Numbered from the stretch's first letter, positions 51,589-60,534 are shown. The stretch: DNA of 64,000 nucleotides from Agreia sp. Leaf283 (GCF_001422485.1 NZ_LMNF01000001.1:69900-133899); one strand, 5' to 3'. Notes: generated from the letters alone by a model not told the origin. Program-made: numbers and translations.

Positions 51589-52742
51589 GGGGTTGTCCTT
51601 CGTTGGCGGGTCGTGGTGATGAGGGCGGCCTCGAGTGCGAGCGCGGGGGCGACGTTGGCGGAGATGCGCCGGCGCGCCACGGCGAACGCGTCGAGCACCG
51701 CGAGGGTGTCGGCGGGATCGCTGGCGGCCGCGACCTCGTCGAGACGCGACTGGATGGCGGAGTTGATGGTCGGAAGCTCGGACTGCAGCTGAACGAGCAG
51801 GATGTCACGGTAGAGCGACATCAGGTCGACGAGGATGCGGTCGAGCCCGTCGCGCAGGCTGCGAGTCGCCCGCCGCTTCTGGTCGTCTTCGAGCGTCTTG
51901 ATCTGCGAGCGCAGGGCGGGCGGAACGGCCTGGCCCGCCTCGACCCCCATCGACCTCAGGGTGCTCTCGCGTTCTTCGGCGTCTCGCTCGAGCGTGATCG
52001 CCTTGGCGTCGTCGCCGGCGATCTCCATGAGCCGGGCCGCGGCCACCACGGCCTGCGGCACGTTCTGGATGCCGAGCGCCAGACTCAGGGTCTCGTCGCG
52101 TCGGGCGCGCGCCTCGTCGTTCGTGGCCAGCCGGTGTGCCATGCCGATGTGGCTCTGCGCCTCGCGCGCGGCGCGCTCTGCGGTGTGCGCATCGACCCCG
52201 TCGCGCCTCTGGATGAGGGCGGCGACCTCGTCGACCCGCGGCACGCGAAGGCGCACCGAGCGCACCCGCGACCGGATGGTGGGGATGAGGTCGGCCTCGC
52301 TGGGCGCGCAGAGGATCCACACGGTTCGCTCGGGTGGCTCCTCGAGAGCCTTCAGCAGCACGTTGCTCGTGCGTTCGACCATGCGGTCTGCGTCTTCGAT
52401 GACCATGACCCTGTAGCGACCGACAGATGGAGAGAACTGGGAGCTCGAGACGAGCTTGCGCACCTCGTCGATCGAGATGATGACGCGCTCGGTCGTGAGC
52501 ACGGCCAGGTCGGGATGCGTGCGCGCATCGACCTGGCGGGTGGTGGCCGGGTCTCCGTCGGCGCCATGCCGGCTGAGCAGCGCGGCAGCGAAGGCGTAGG
52601 CGAGGTTCGAGCGACCTGACCCCGGAGGGCCGGTGATGAGCCAGGAGTGGGTCATGGCGTCACCCGAGTTCGCGGGATCTGCGGCGGCCCGGAAGATGGC
52701 GATCGCATCGTCCTGGCCTGTCAAGTCGTCCCACACGGTCAT
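51585..52742 (-). CDS. holB: DNA polymerase III subunit delta'
   Basis: Part of the clamp-loader complex that opens the sliding clamp; 385 residues, AAA+ fold. The P-loop reads GPPGSGRSN, with Arg in place of the conserved Lys, and the sensor/Walker B region is VMVIEDADRM. The segment that holds zinc-binding cysteines in many delta' and gamma proteins (about 60-75, GADGDPATTRQVDARTHPD) has none. A degenerate ATP site is normal for delta'. The SRC-like motif reads RSRVRSVRL. It is encoded 34 bases after tmk and overlaps the lipoprotein gene. Confidence 0.88.
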   Translation of the reverse strand: MTVWDDLTGQDDAIAIFRAAADPANSGDAMTHSWLITGPPGSGRSNLAYAFAAALLSRHGADGDPATTRQVDARTHPDLAVLTTERVIISIDEVRKLVSSSQFSPSVGRYRVMVIEDADRMVERTSNVLLKALEEPPERTVWILCAPSEADLIPTIRSRVRSVRLRVPRVDEVAALIQRRDGVDAHTAERAAREAQSHIGMAHRLATNDEARARRDETLSLALGIQNVPQAVVAAARLMEIAGDDAKAITLERDAEERESTLRSMGVEAGQAVPPALRSQIKTLEDDQKRRATRSLRDGLDRILVDLMSLYRDILLVQLQSELPTINSAIQSRLDEVAAASDPADTLAVLDAFAVARRRISANVAPALALEAALITTTRQRRTTP

Positions 52743-52776
52743 ACCGACAACCTACCCGCCGCCGGCGACACAGCCC

Positions 52777-53430
52777 TCAGGATGCGTCCGTTCCCGCAGG
52801 ATGCCGGGACAGCAGCGGCTCGACGACACCGCGGATGCGGGCGGCGAGAGTCTCGGCGGGCAGCGATGCGTCGAGCACGAGGAATCGATCGGGCTCCTTG
52901 GCCGCGAGATCGAGGAACGCCGCCCGCACCCTGGCGTGGAACTCGCTCTTCTCGTTCTCGAGTCTGTCGAATCGGGTGCGTGCGCCGTCGAGTCGGCGGC
53001 GCGCCTCGGTCTCGTCGAGGTCGAGCAGAATCGTGAGGTCGGGAAGCAGACCCTCGGCCGCCCAGAGCGACAGGTGCCTGATCTCGGCTGAGTCGAGCAC
53101 GCGCCCTGCGCCCTGGTAGGCGACAGACGAGTCGAGGTACCTGTCCTGGATGACGACGTCGCCGCGGTCGAGCGCCGGTCGCACCTTGGTGCTGATGTGG
53201 TGCGCACGATCGGCCGCGTAGAGGAGCGCCTCGGCCCGGGGACTGATGTCGCCGCGGCTGTGCAGCACGATCTCGCGCACCTCGGTGCCGAAATCGGTGC
53301 CGCCCGGTTCGCGGGTTCGCACCACGGTGCGGTGCTCGCCCACCAGCCACGCCTCGAGAAGCGCCGCCTGAGTCGATTTTCCCGAGCCGTCGCCGCCCTC
53401 GAGAGTGATGAAGAGTCCGGGCGAGGTCAC
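52777..53430 (-). CDS. tmk: Thymidylate kinase
   Basis: Phosphorylates dTMP to dTDP; 217 residues. P-loop GGDGSGKST (11-19), the DR(Y/H) motif DRYLDSSVAYQG and TREPGGTDFG are the type signatures. GTG at 53430 overlaps the topA stop in a GTGA junction, so translation is coupled to topoisomerase I. Placement with topA and holB is a conserved actinobacterial replication cluster. Confidence 0.95.
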   Translation of the reverse strand: MTSPGLFITLEGGDGSGKSTQAALLEAWLVGEHRTVVRTREPGGTDFGTEVREIVLHSRGDISPRAEALLYAADRAHHISTKVRPALDRGDVVIQDRYLDSSVAYQGAGRVLDSAEIRHLSLWAAEGLLPDLTILLDLDETEARRRLDGARTRFDRLENEKSEFHARVRAAFLDLAAKEPDRFLVLDASLPAETLAARIRGVVEPLLSRHPAGTDAS

Positions 53431-56348
53431 GTCGTCGGCGCGGCCTTCTTCACGGGGGCCTTCTTCACAGGGGTCTTGCGCACGGCCGGCTTGGCGGCCG
53501 TCGTCGATTCCGCGGTCTGACCGGCGACCTTCGGCGCGGCGGCCTTCTTCACCGGAGCCTTCTTGGCCACGGTCTTCTTCACCGGAGCCTTCTTGGCGGG
53601 CGCCTTCTTCGCGGCCGTCTTGCGCGGGGCTGCCGGCCCCTTGGCGCGCTTGTCTGCCAGCAGCTGCACCGCCCGCTCGAAGTCGACCTCTTCGACGGTC
53701 TCGCCCTTCGGGATGGTCGCGTTGGTGACGCCATCCGTCACGTAGGCGCCGAAGCGGCCGTCCTTGATTCGGATCGGCTTGCCGCTCTCGGGGTCGGCCT
53801 CGAACTCCTTGAGGGCCGACGAGGCACGGCGGGCCCCGTACTTCGGCTGGGCGAACAGCTCGAGGGCACCCGGCAGGTCGATCTCGAAGATCATGTCTTC
53901 GCTGGTGATGGAGCGGGTGTCTGCACCCTTCTTCAGGTAGGGACCGAACTTGCCGTTCTGGGCGGTGATCGGTTCGCCCGACTCCGGGTCGTCGCCGACG
54001 ATGCGCGGCAGGTCGAGCAGGCGCAGAGCCGTCTCGATGTCGATCGTGGCCAGGTCCATCGACTTGAACAGCGAGGCGGTGCGCGGCTTGGGCGCTGTGC
54101 TCTTCTTGGCCGCGGGCTTGCGGGCGGGGGCCTTCTTCGCCGTTCCGTCGGCGGGCGCCACCGGAGCCGGCTCGGCGGCTGCGGCGACCTCGACGGGTGT
54201 CTCCGGCTCGGGGTCGACCTCGGTCACATAGGGACCGAATCGCCCGTCTTTCGCCACGACGTTCTTGCCGGTCTCGGGGTTGACGCCGATGACACGGTCG
54301 ACGACCACGGGGGCGTCGATGAGTTCGCGGGCCTTGGTCTCGGTCAGCTCGTCGGGGGCGAGCTCCGCGGGGATGTTGACGCGGCGGGGCACCGCGTCTT
54401 CTGCGGCGCCCTCTTCGCGCACTTCGAGGTACGGGCCGTACTTGCCGATGCGGAGGGTGATGTCGGGCGCGATGACGACCGAGTTGACCGTGCGCGCATC
54501 GATGTCGCCGAGGTTGTCGATGACGTTGCGCAGGCCGCGGTGGCCCTCGTTGCCGAAGTAGAAGCCGTTGAGCCAGTCGACTCTGTCTTCCTCTCCACCG
54601 GCGATGCGGTCGAGGTCGTTCTCGAGCGTCGCCGTGAAGTCGTAGTTCACGAGGTCGCCGAAATAGTCCTCGAGCAGGCGCACGACGGAGAACGCGATCC
54701 AGCTCGGCACGAGCGCCTGGCCTCGCGGTGTGACGTAGCCCCGGTCGATGATGGTCGAGATGATCGACGCATAGGTGGAGGGGCGTCCGATGCCGAGCTC
54801 GTCGAGCGTCTTCACCAGGCTCGCCTCGGTGTAGCGCGGGGGCGGCGAGGTCTCGTGGCCCGCGGCGTCGACCGACACGGCGCGCAGCAGCTGGCCCTCC
54901 TTGAGCGGCGGCAGCTTGGCCTCGGCGGGCTCGGCCGGACCGTTGCGGTCTTCGTCTTGGCCCTCTTCGTAGGCGTGCAGGAAGCCACGGAAGGTGATGA
55001 CCGTTCCGCTGGCCGTGAACTCCGCGAGCGCGGGCTCGGTCATGCCCTCGACGGCGGTCGGCCCCGCAGCGATGGTGACGGATGCCGTCACACCTTTCGC
55101 ATCGGCCATCTGCGACGCGACCGTGCGCTTCCAGATGAGGTCGTAGAGCTTGAAGTCGTTGCCGCGCAGCGTCGACGACAACTGCGTGGGCGTGCGGAAC
55201 GTCTCGCCGGCGGGCCGGATCGCCTCGTGGGCTTCCTGCGCGTTCTTGCCCTTGCCCGCGTAGAGGCGCGGCTTGTCGGGAACGGTCTCTGCGCCGTACA
55301 GCGACTTGGCCTGCGAGCGTGCGGCGTTCAGCGCCTGCTGCGACAACGACGGAGAGTCGGTTCGCATATAGGTGATGTACCCGTTCTCATAGAGCGACTG
55401 GGCGACGCTCATGGTCTGCCGGGCCGAGAAGCGGAGCTTGCGCGAGGCCTCCTGCTGCAACGTGGAGGTGGTGAAGGGCGCGGCGGGTCGACGCGTGTAG
55501 GGCTTCGAATCGACCGACGCGACGGTGATGTTCACTCCGGGGGCGGCCAGGGCCGCCGCAAGCGCCTTGGCGCCGGCCTCATCGAGGGCGACGGCCTTCG
55601 ACTTGAGCTTGCCGTTCTCGTCGAAGTCTCGACCGGAGGCGATGCGTTCCCCGTTGACGCGGGCGAGCCGCGACTCGAAGCCCTCCGACGTAGACAGCTG
55701 TTCGAGTTCGGGCGAGAGCTGGGCGGTGAGGTCCCAGTATCCGGCGGCCGTGAACGCCAGGCGCTCCCGCTCGCGCTCGACGACGAGCCGTGTCGCCGCC
55801 GACTGCACCCGGCCGGCGGAGAGGCCCGGACCGATCTTGCGCCAGAGGACCGGCGAGACCTCGTAGCCGTAGAGACGGTCGAGGATGCGGCGGGTCTCCT
55901 GCGCGTCGACGAGCGCGCCGTCGATCTGGCGGGTGTTGTCGCGCGCCTTCTCGATCGCCTCGCGGGTGATCTCGTGGAACACCATGCGGTGCACGGGAAC
56001 CTTGGGCTTCAGCACCTCGAGGAGGTGCCACGCGATGGCCTCGCCCTCGCGGTCTTCATCAGTTGCGAGGTAGAGCTCGCTGGCGCCGGCCAGGGCTTTC
56101 TTCAGCTCGGCGACGGTCTTCTTCTTGGCGTCGCTGACCACGTAGTAGGGCGCGAAGCCCTTCTCGACGTCGACGGAGAACTTGCCGAGCGAGCCGGTCT
56201 TCAGCTCGGCGGGCAGGTTCTTGGGCTCGATGAGGTCGCGGATGTGACCGACGGACGCCTGCACCTCGAAGCCGTCGCCGAGATACTGGGCGATGGACTT
56301 GACCTTGGTCGGGGACTCGACGATCACGAGCTTTTTCGGGCCTGGCAC
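53427..56348 (-). CDS. topA: DNA topoisomerase I
   Basis: Relaxes negative supercoils by single-strand cleavage. 973 residues: TOPRIM domain at the N-terminus (KKLVIVESPTKVKSIAQYLG, with DEDREGEAIAWH), then the catalytic core with active tyrosine in NGYITYMRTDS. The middle C-terminal portion has three to four repeated basic modules (IGKYGPYLE, DGRFGPYVT, NGKFGPYLK, DGRFGAYVT), the actinobacterial replacement of zinc fingers, and the end is a Lys/Ala/Pro-rich tail with repeated KKAP. GTG at 56348 follows GAGGAG. First gene of the run ending at tetR. Confidence 0.96.
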   Translation of the reverse strand: MPGPKKLVIVESPTKVKSIAQYLGDGFEVQASVGHIRDLIEPKNLPAELKTGSLGKFSVDVEKGFAPYYVVSDAKKKTVAELKKALAGASELYLATDEDREGEAIAWHLLEVLKPKVPVHRMVFHEITREAIEKARDNTRQIDGALVDAQETRRILDRLYGYEVSPVLWRKIGPGLSAGRVQSAATRLVVERERERLAFTAAGYWDLTAQLSPELEQLSTSEGFESRLARVNGERIASGRDFDENGKLKSKAVALDEAGAKALAAALAAPGVNITVASVDSKPYTRRPAAPFTTSTLQQEASRKLRFSARQTMSVAQSLYENGYITYMRTDSPSLSQQALNAARSQAKSLYGAETVPDKPRLYAGKGKNAQEAHEAIRPAGETFRTPTQLSSTLRGNDFKLYDLIWKRTVASQMADAKGVTASVTIAAGPTAVEGMTEPALAEFTASGTVITFRGFLHAYEEGQDEDRNGPAEPAEAKLPPLKEGQLLRAVSVDAAGHETSPPPRYTEASLVKTLDELGIGRPSTYASIISTIIDRGYVTPRGQALVPSWIAFSVVRLLEDYFGDLVNYDFTATLENDLDRIAGGEEDRVDWLNGFYFGNEGHRGLRNVIDNLGDIDARTVNSVVIAPDITLRIGKYGPYLEVREEGAAEDAVPRRVNIPAELAPDELTETKARELIDAPVVVDRVIGVNPETGKNVVAKDGRFGPYVTEVDPEPETPVEVAAAAEPAPVAPADGTAKKAPARKPAAKKSTAPKPRTASLFKSMDLATIDIETALRLLDLPRIVGDDPESGEPITAQNGKFGPYLKKGADTRSITSEDMIFEIDLPGALELFAQPKYGARRASSALKEFEADPESGKPIRIKDGRFGAYVTDGVTNATIPKGETVEEVDFERAVQLLADKRAKGPAAPRKTAAKKAPAKKAPVKKTVAKKAPVKKAAAPKVAGQTAESTTAAKPAVRKTPVKKAPVKKAAPTT

Positions 56349-56571
56349 GGTGCTCCTCAGCAGGAAATAGAGATTCGAACCACTCGCGACAATCTCGGGT
56401 AAGCGTCTTCGGCGGGATTCGTCGGGCACTGCAGGCCCGTCTGCCACACCATACACACCTCTTTACCCTGATTGCCTAATTGTGCGGTTGCTCGGGAAGC
56501 GGCGGGGAGCCCTTGCGGATGTCGCTCCGGCGAGGAAGATGGAAGCCGACCCTCAAAGGAGAGGATGCACC

Positions 56572-56814
56572 ATGGCATCGACAGAATACGGAAGCTATAC
56601 CGCGAAACTCACGGACGGGCCCCTCGAGGGGCGCACCGTGCGCACGGAGTTCACCGACGCGGGCGAGCCGCTCGCCCGGCTCGAGATTCCGGCCGGCAGC
56701 GCCAAGCGCTACCTCTATATGCGCGGCAGCGGCGTGGAGTACAACGGCGAGGGTCACAACGCCGCCCTGCCCTCTGCGGTGGACTATCGGTTCATCGAGG
56801 CCCGGCTGGGCTGA
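56572..56814 (+). CDS. Small hypothetical protein
   Basis: An 80-residue soluble protein with YTAKLTDGPLEGRTVRTEFT, GSAKRYLYMRGSGVEYNGEG and a C-terminal FIEARLG. Alternating hydrophobic and polar positions suggest a small beta-barrel. AAAGGAG stands upstream of ATG at 56572. It is encoded alone on the plus strand between topA and the tad cluster, and I know no function for it. A conserved actinobacterial small protein is likely. Confidence 0.65.
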   Translation: MASTEYGSYTAKLTDGPLEGRTVRTEFTDAGEPLARLEIPAGSAKRYLYMRGSGVEYNGEGHNAALPSAVDYRFIEARLG

Positions 56815-56825
56815 CGCGGGCCTCA

Positions 56826-57605
56826 TCACCCCGTGTAGTTCCAGTGCCAGGGCTCGTCGGGGTCGGTGAGCGGCTCGAATCCGAACTGCGATGCGTTGGC
56901 CGCCAGCCACGTGTGCGGGTGCGCCCAGCGGACGACGGGCGGATTCACGAAGTCGACGGCGGTGCCCTCGCCATGGTTCGACGTGCCGGGGATGGCGGCA
57001 CGTGGCCACCCGTACTGGTCGAAGACCCTCTGCTGCTCGGCGAGGTCGCGGTACCCCTCGTCGACCGGCAGGTAGTCGCCTGTCTCGGCGTGGTAGGCCT
57101 CGAGAAGACGCAGCAGGGCGGCGGCGACATCGGATCTCAGGCGCACGGGTGGACTCTCGCGGACGCCCGGGTAGACGACCGGCACGAGCTCGTCGTCTGG
57201 CATCGCGCCGTTCGCCACCGTCGGTTTCGCCCGGGGCACGGCGGCGCGGGCTGTGACCGAGAAGCTCGTCGCGAGGATCGAACGACCGACCGCTACCGTC
57301 GCCTCGGAATCGCTCACATCGCACCGCAGCAGCGTCGTGCCATTGAGCGATGCCGCCTCCGCCGCGATCGAGCATGACCGCTCCGCCGTCGAACGCGAGG
57401 CGGACTCGGCCGCGGCGATGGCGGCCGAGTCGGCGGCCGCGTGGACGGCGGCCTTGGCGGGCAGCACCGAGAAGAGGGTCAGCGCAAGAACCGAGAAGGC
57501 CAGGACACCCGCGGCCATCGCGAGCGCGAGCACTCCGCCCGCTCCCCCGTCGTCGGCGAGCCGTCGACGGAGATGCGCCTTAGGAAGAGCCAGGCGACGA
57601 GTCAT
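56826..57605 (-). CDS. TadG-like secretion protein fused to a VanY-type peptidase
   Basis: A 259-residue two-domain protein. Residues 18-125 resemble the TadE/TadG-like proteins of the actinobacterial helicase/secretion neighbourhood (as Rv3654c): basic N-terminus, a membrane helix at 25-50, VHAAADSAAIAAAES and cysteines at 78 and 95. Residues 150-259 are an M15 (VanY-like) D-Ala-D-Ala peptidase, with SNHGEGTAVDF (His211, Asp218) and EPWHWNY (His254) as the zinc triad. The frame is continuous, so it is one polypeptide. It overlaps the tadE gene stop by an ATGA junction and ends the cluster. Confidence 0.82.
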   Translation of the reverse strand: MTRRLALPKAHLRRRLADDGGAGGVLALAMAAGVLAFSVLALTLFSVLPAKAAVHAAADSAAIAAAESASRSTAERSCSIAAEAASLNGTTLLRCDVSDSEATVAVGRSILATSFSVTARAAVPRAKPTVANGAMPDDELVPVVYPGVRESPPVRLRSDVAAALLRLLEAYHAETGDYLPVDEGYRDLAEQQRVFDQYGWPRAAIPGTSNHGEGTAVDFVNPPVVRWAHPHTWLAANASQFGFEPLTDPDEPWHWNYTG

Positions 57606-57973
57606 TGGCCTCCTCCGAGTGCGCAGGTCGTCGACGCGACCGGGATCGCGGCGATCACCGATGGGCCGGAGCCCGCCGACGTCGTGACGGTCGCACACAC
57701 GAAGCGCCCGTCGACGCGCGACGAGAGCTCGGCCTGCCCTCCCAGGAGTTTCGAGACCGTGTCGGCAGCGCCGGCGTCGTCGCCCCTGCCGAGCAGCCGG
57801 GCCGCCGACGACGCGGCGTCGGCGACCCTCATCTGCTGCACGATGAGCTGGAATCCCCCGAGCAGGGCGGCCACGATGACGAGCACGGCCGGAAGCACCG
57901 TGACGAACTCCAGGGTGACGCTGCCGTCGTCGCCTCGAAAACCGCGAACCATGTGACGGAGACTCTGCCGCAT
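57602..57973 (-). CDS. TadE family pseudopilin
   Basis: A 123-residue minor pilin-like protein with the TadE signature: charged N-terminus, then DDGSVTLEFVTVLPAVLVIVAALLGG, where a Gly-Ser-x-x-x-Glu element precedes the hydrophobic helix. The remainder is periplasmic-side with two cysteines (93 and 117). ATG at 57971-57973 follows GGGGAAGG. Encoded between DUF4244 and the TadG-VanY fusion, with a 4-base overlap downstream. Confidence 0.85.
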   Translation of the reverse strand: MRQSLRHMVRGFRGDDGSVTLEFVTVLPAVLVIVAALLGGFQLIVQQMRVADAASSAARLLGRGDDAGAADTVSKLLGGQAELSSRVDGRFVCATVTTSAGSGPSVIAAIPVASTTCALGGGQ

Positions 57974-57987
57974 CGCGCCTTCCCCTC

Positions 57988-58224
57988 TCAGCCCGCGACG
58001 CTCAAGGCCGTGCTGACGAGATCCATGAGGATCTGCTTCACGGCATCGCCACGAAGGATCGTGACGAGCAGGCCGGCCAGACCGACGGCCGCCATGGTGG
58101 CGATGACGTATTCCGCCGTCGCGGCCCCCTCGTCGTCGCCGAGCAGCCGCACGGCGTGAACGGTGCGCCCGACCCGCACGGCCGATCGTGTTCTTCGAGG
58201 GGAGATCTGTGTTGTGATGCTCAT
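57988..58224 (-). CDS. DUF4244 Flp-pilin-like protein
   Basis: A 78-residue protein with a basic N-terminus (about 30 residues), then LLGDDEGAATAEYVIATMAA and a hydrophobic helix. The Gly-Ala-x-x-x-Glu-Tyr core is the prepilin processing context of Flp pilins, and this size class is DUF4244 in actinobacteria (as Rv3656c). It is the likely major subunit of the tad structure. No prepilin peptidase gene is seen in the window. Confidence 0.85.
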   Translation of the reverse strand: MSITTQISPRRTRSAVRVGRTVHAVRLLGDDEGAATAEYVIATMAAVGLAGLLVTILRGDAVKQILMDLVSTALSVAG

Positions 58225-58323
58225 CGCTTTTCTCTCTTTCGGTCTCGGCACGAGCTGCTGAATGCGCCCAGCCTCGCCGATGCGGGGACGCCGCATCGAT
58301 GGGCGAGCGGGATCTGTGGCCGA

Positions 58324-59250
58324 TCACGAGAGTTCGACCATGGTGGAGGAGAAGACCGCGATCATGAGCGGGGCGACGCCCAGAAGCATGAACGCGGGCA
58401 GCACGCACACCCCGAGCGGGATCATGAGGGTGGTCGAGAGGGTCGCCGCCTTGGCCTGCGCCCGGCTCGTCGCCTCGCGTCTGATCTGCAGCGCCTCGCT
58501 CTGCAGGAGTTCTGCCGCCGGGACCCCGGCGACCCGTGAGAGCTCGAGCACTCGATCTATGCGGTCCGAATCGTCGGGTTCTCCGAGCGCGTTCGCCCGA
58601 TGCGCCTCGGTCGCCAGTTCGCGGGCACGCAGGAGGGATCCGCCTCCGGCCAGCGCGACGGCCACCAGCTGGGCGGTGAGGCCCGGCGACGATTCAGGCG
58701 GCCGGGCCCGCGCGACGAGGCGAGAAGTCCACCGTGCGGCGGCGACCGAGAGCACTGCGCCGACGACGAGGCAGACGAGCCCCGCCGTCGTGCCGAACAG
58801 AACGCCGATCGTGTCGAAGCCCAGGAGCGCTCCGAACACCAGCCCGAGCAGGGGCATCACACCGACGAAGCGGGCCGTCGACCGGGGCCCCGCGAGGGCG
58901 GCGTCGACGTCGCGGTGCAGCCGTCCGAGCTGGCGCAGGGAGTCGGCGATCTGCCTGAGGGTGGCCGCGAGCGGAGCCCCGCTCTCGCTCGCGACGAACC
59001 AGGCCGCCGCCACGGCCCTCCAGGCGGAACCCGTTCTGTCGGCGCTCGGACCGGTCGCCGCCGCCGCGATCGCCGCGGGGATCGACGCGCCCGCCGCGAT
59101 CGACGCCGTGACGGCATCGACGACAGGCGACCCGTCGACGTCTCTCAGATAGCGCCACGCGTTCGCGGGCGCCACGCCCGCCCCGAGCATGACCGCCAGC
59201 CGCTGCACGACCGATGCGACGGCCTCGACCGCGCGCGCATCGTCGGCCAT
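58324..59250 (-). CDS. Type II secretion F family protein (TadB/TadC-type platform protein)
   Basis: A 308-residue inner-membrane platform protein for the tad machine. Two F-domain halves can be seen: residues 8-120 (VQRLAVMLGAGVAPANAWRYL and ASESGAPLAATLRQIADSLR) and 195-305 (LLRARELATEAHRA, ELSRVAGVPAAELLQSEALQ), each with helical bundles and separate membrane segments at 125-165 and 275-300. Most tad loci encode separate TadB and TadC proteins of about 270 residues each. Here one gene seems to serve. It overlaps tadA by one base. Confidence 0.82.
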   Translation of the reverse strand: MADDARAVEAVASVVQRLAVMLGAGVAPANAWRYLRDVDGSPVVDAVTASIAAGASIPAAIAAAATGPSADRTGSAWRAVAAAWFVASESGAPLAATLRQIADSLRQLGRLHRDVDAALAGPRSTARFVGVMPLLGLVFGALLGFDTIGVLFGTTAGLVCLVVGAVLSVAAARWTSRLVARARPPESSPGLTAQLVAVALAGGGSLLRARELATEAHRANALGEPDDSDRIDRVLELSRVAGVPAAELLQSEALQIRREATSRAQAKAATLSTTLMIPLGVCVLPAFMLLGVAPLMIAVFSSTMVELS

Positions 59251-60350
59251 CAGCCGACCGACTCGACCCGGAGGCGACCCGCGGGATCGAGACCGAAGCG
59301 GCCCACGGCATCCAGACGCCGCATCGCACCGCGGCGCTCGAGGTGGAGCACCAGACCGATCGCGCTCACGGCCTGCCTGGCCACCGTCTCAGGGGTCATC
59401 GCCGCGAGGGAGCCGAGCGCCTCGAGCCTGGCCGGCACATCGTCGAGGGAGTTCGCGTGCAGCGTTCCGGCTCCGCCGTCGTGGCCCGTGTTGAGCGCCG
59501 CCAGCAGTTCGCGGATCTCGCCGCCGCGGCACTCGCCCAGAACGAGCCGGTCGGGCCGCATGCGCAGCGCCTCGCGAAGCAGGCGATCAAGGCCGACGCC
59601 GCCGGCACCCTCGAGGTTCGGCTGGCGCGTCTCGAGGGCGATGAAATGGGGGTGCTCGACGCGGAGCTCGGCGACGTCTTCGACCGCGATGATGCGGTCG
59701 CCCGGGTCTGCGGAGGCCAGGAGAGCCGACAGGAACGTCGTCTTTCCGCTGCCGCCCGCGCCTGTGATCAGCAGGTTGACGCGGCGTGCGACCGCGTCGT
59801 CGATGAAGGAGCGGGCGCTCTCGGCCTCGGCGCCCTCGCCGAAGAGCCCGGATGCCGTCAGCGAGTCGAGCCGCGGCCTGTCGAGCGGCGGAATGCGGAT
59901 GGACAGCAGCGTTCCCCTCGGGGCGATCGGGGGAAGCGCCGCGTGCACCCGGATGCCGTCATGCAGCCGGACATCGGCGCACGGGGTGGCCTCGTCGATG
60001 TGGCGACCGCCCCGGGCGACGATGGCCACCGCGAGCTCGCGCAGCCTGGCCTCGTCGGGGCACGACCAGTCGGCCTGCCGCACGAGGCCGGCTCCCCTGT
60101 CGACCCACAGGTCGTCGGGGCCGTTGACGAACACGTCGGTCACCGCGGGATCGCGCACGTAACGGGCGAGCGGCCCGAAGTCGGATGCGCCGGCTCGGCC
60201 GGGCGGGCCGGGATCGAAGCCCGTGCCCGCACCGGGGGGAGGCGATGCGGGCACGGGTCGAGGCGCGCTCAGCACGGGTGCCGCGACGAAGGGTTCGCGC
60301 TCGTGCGCTGCCTCGTCTGGGTCGATGTCCGTGGTCTGTCTGCGCGCCAT
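59250..60350 (-). CDS. tadA: TadA/CpaF-type secretion ATPase
   Basis: The motor of the tad pilus-like system; 366 residues. Walker A GAGGSGKTT (197-205), Asp box IIAVEDVAELRVEHPH, Walker B LVLGECRGGE and the His box GTLHANS are present in order. The first 55 residues are Pro-rich and probably disordered. The start ATG at 60350 has no strong ribosome binding site. No CpaE/TadZ-like gene lies between it and acs, where M. tuberculosis has Rv3660c. Confidence 0.88.
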   Translation of the reverse strand: MARRQTTDIDPDEAAHEREPFVAAPVLSAPRPVPASPPPGAGTGFDPGPPGRAGASDFGPLARYVRDPAVTDVFVNGPDDLWVDRGAGLVRQADWSCPDEARLRELAVAIVARGGRHIDEATPCADVRLHDGIRVHAALPPIAPRGTLLSIRIPPLDRPRLDSLTASGLFGEGAEAESARSFIDDAVARRVNLLITGAGGSGKTTFLSALLASADPGDRIIAVEDVAELRVEHPHFIALETRQPNLEGAGGVGLDRLLREALRMRPDRLVLGECRGGEIRELLAALNTGHDGGAGTLHANSLDDVPARLEALGSLAAMTPETVARQAVSAIGLVLHLERRGAMRRLDAVGRFGLDPAGRLRVESVG

Positions 60351-60465
60351 GGAATCGACCGTAGGAGCGGCAGGAGGAAGGCTCCGCCGACGGCCGCGCT
60401 GATGTGGATGAATCACGCGCCGCCCGCTTGTGCAGGAGAAGAAGCACGGCCCGAAGCACGGCCGT

Positions 60466-60534
60466 TAAAAAGAAGGGGCGGCACCTAATGGGGGGAAAAG
60501 GTGCCGCCGTAGCAACGCTGGATTGGGGGAATCC
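60466..60534 (-). ncRNA. 6C small RNA (actinobacterial B11-type)
   Basis: Read on the minus strand, two stem-loops each present cytosines in the loop: GGATT-CCCCC-AATCC (60534-60520) and the 10-bp GGCGGCACCT stem (60508-60477) with loop TTTCCCCCCATT. A CTTCTTTTT tract (60475-60466) after the second stem makes a Rho-independent terminator, unusual in this window. Outer GCAACGC/GCGTTGC bases (60547-60541, 60518-60512) can extend the first helix. A CATATA -10-like element at 60541-60536 supports a start near 60534. The motif is the defined 6C RNA, and its position between the tad genes and acs parallels B11 (ncRv13660c) beside Rv3660c. Other bases of 60351-60743 hold no supported gene. Confidence 0.88.
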
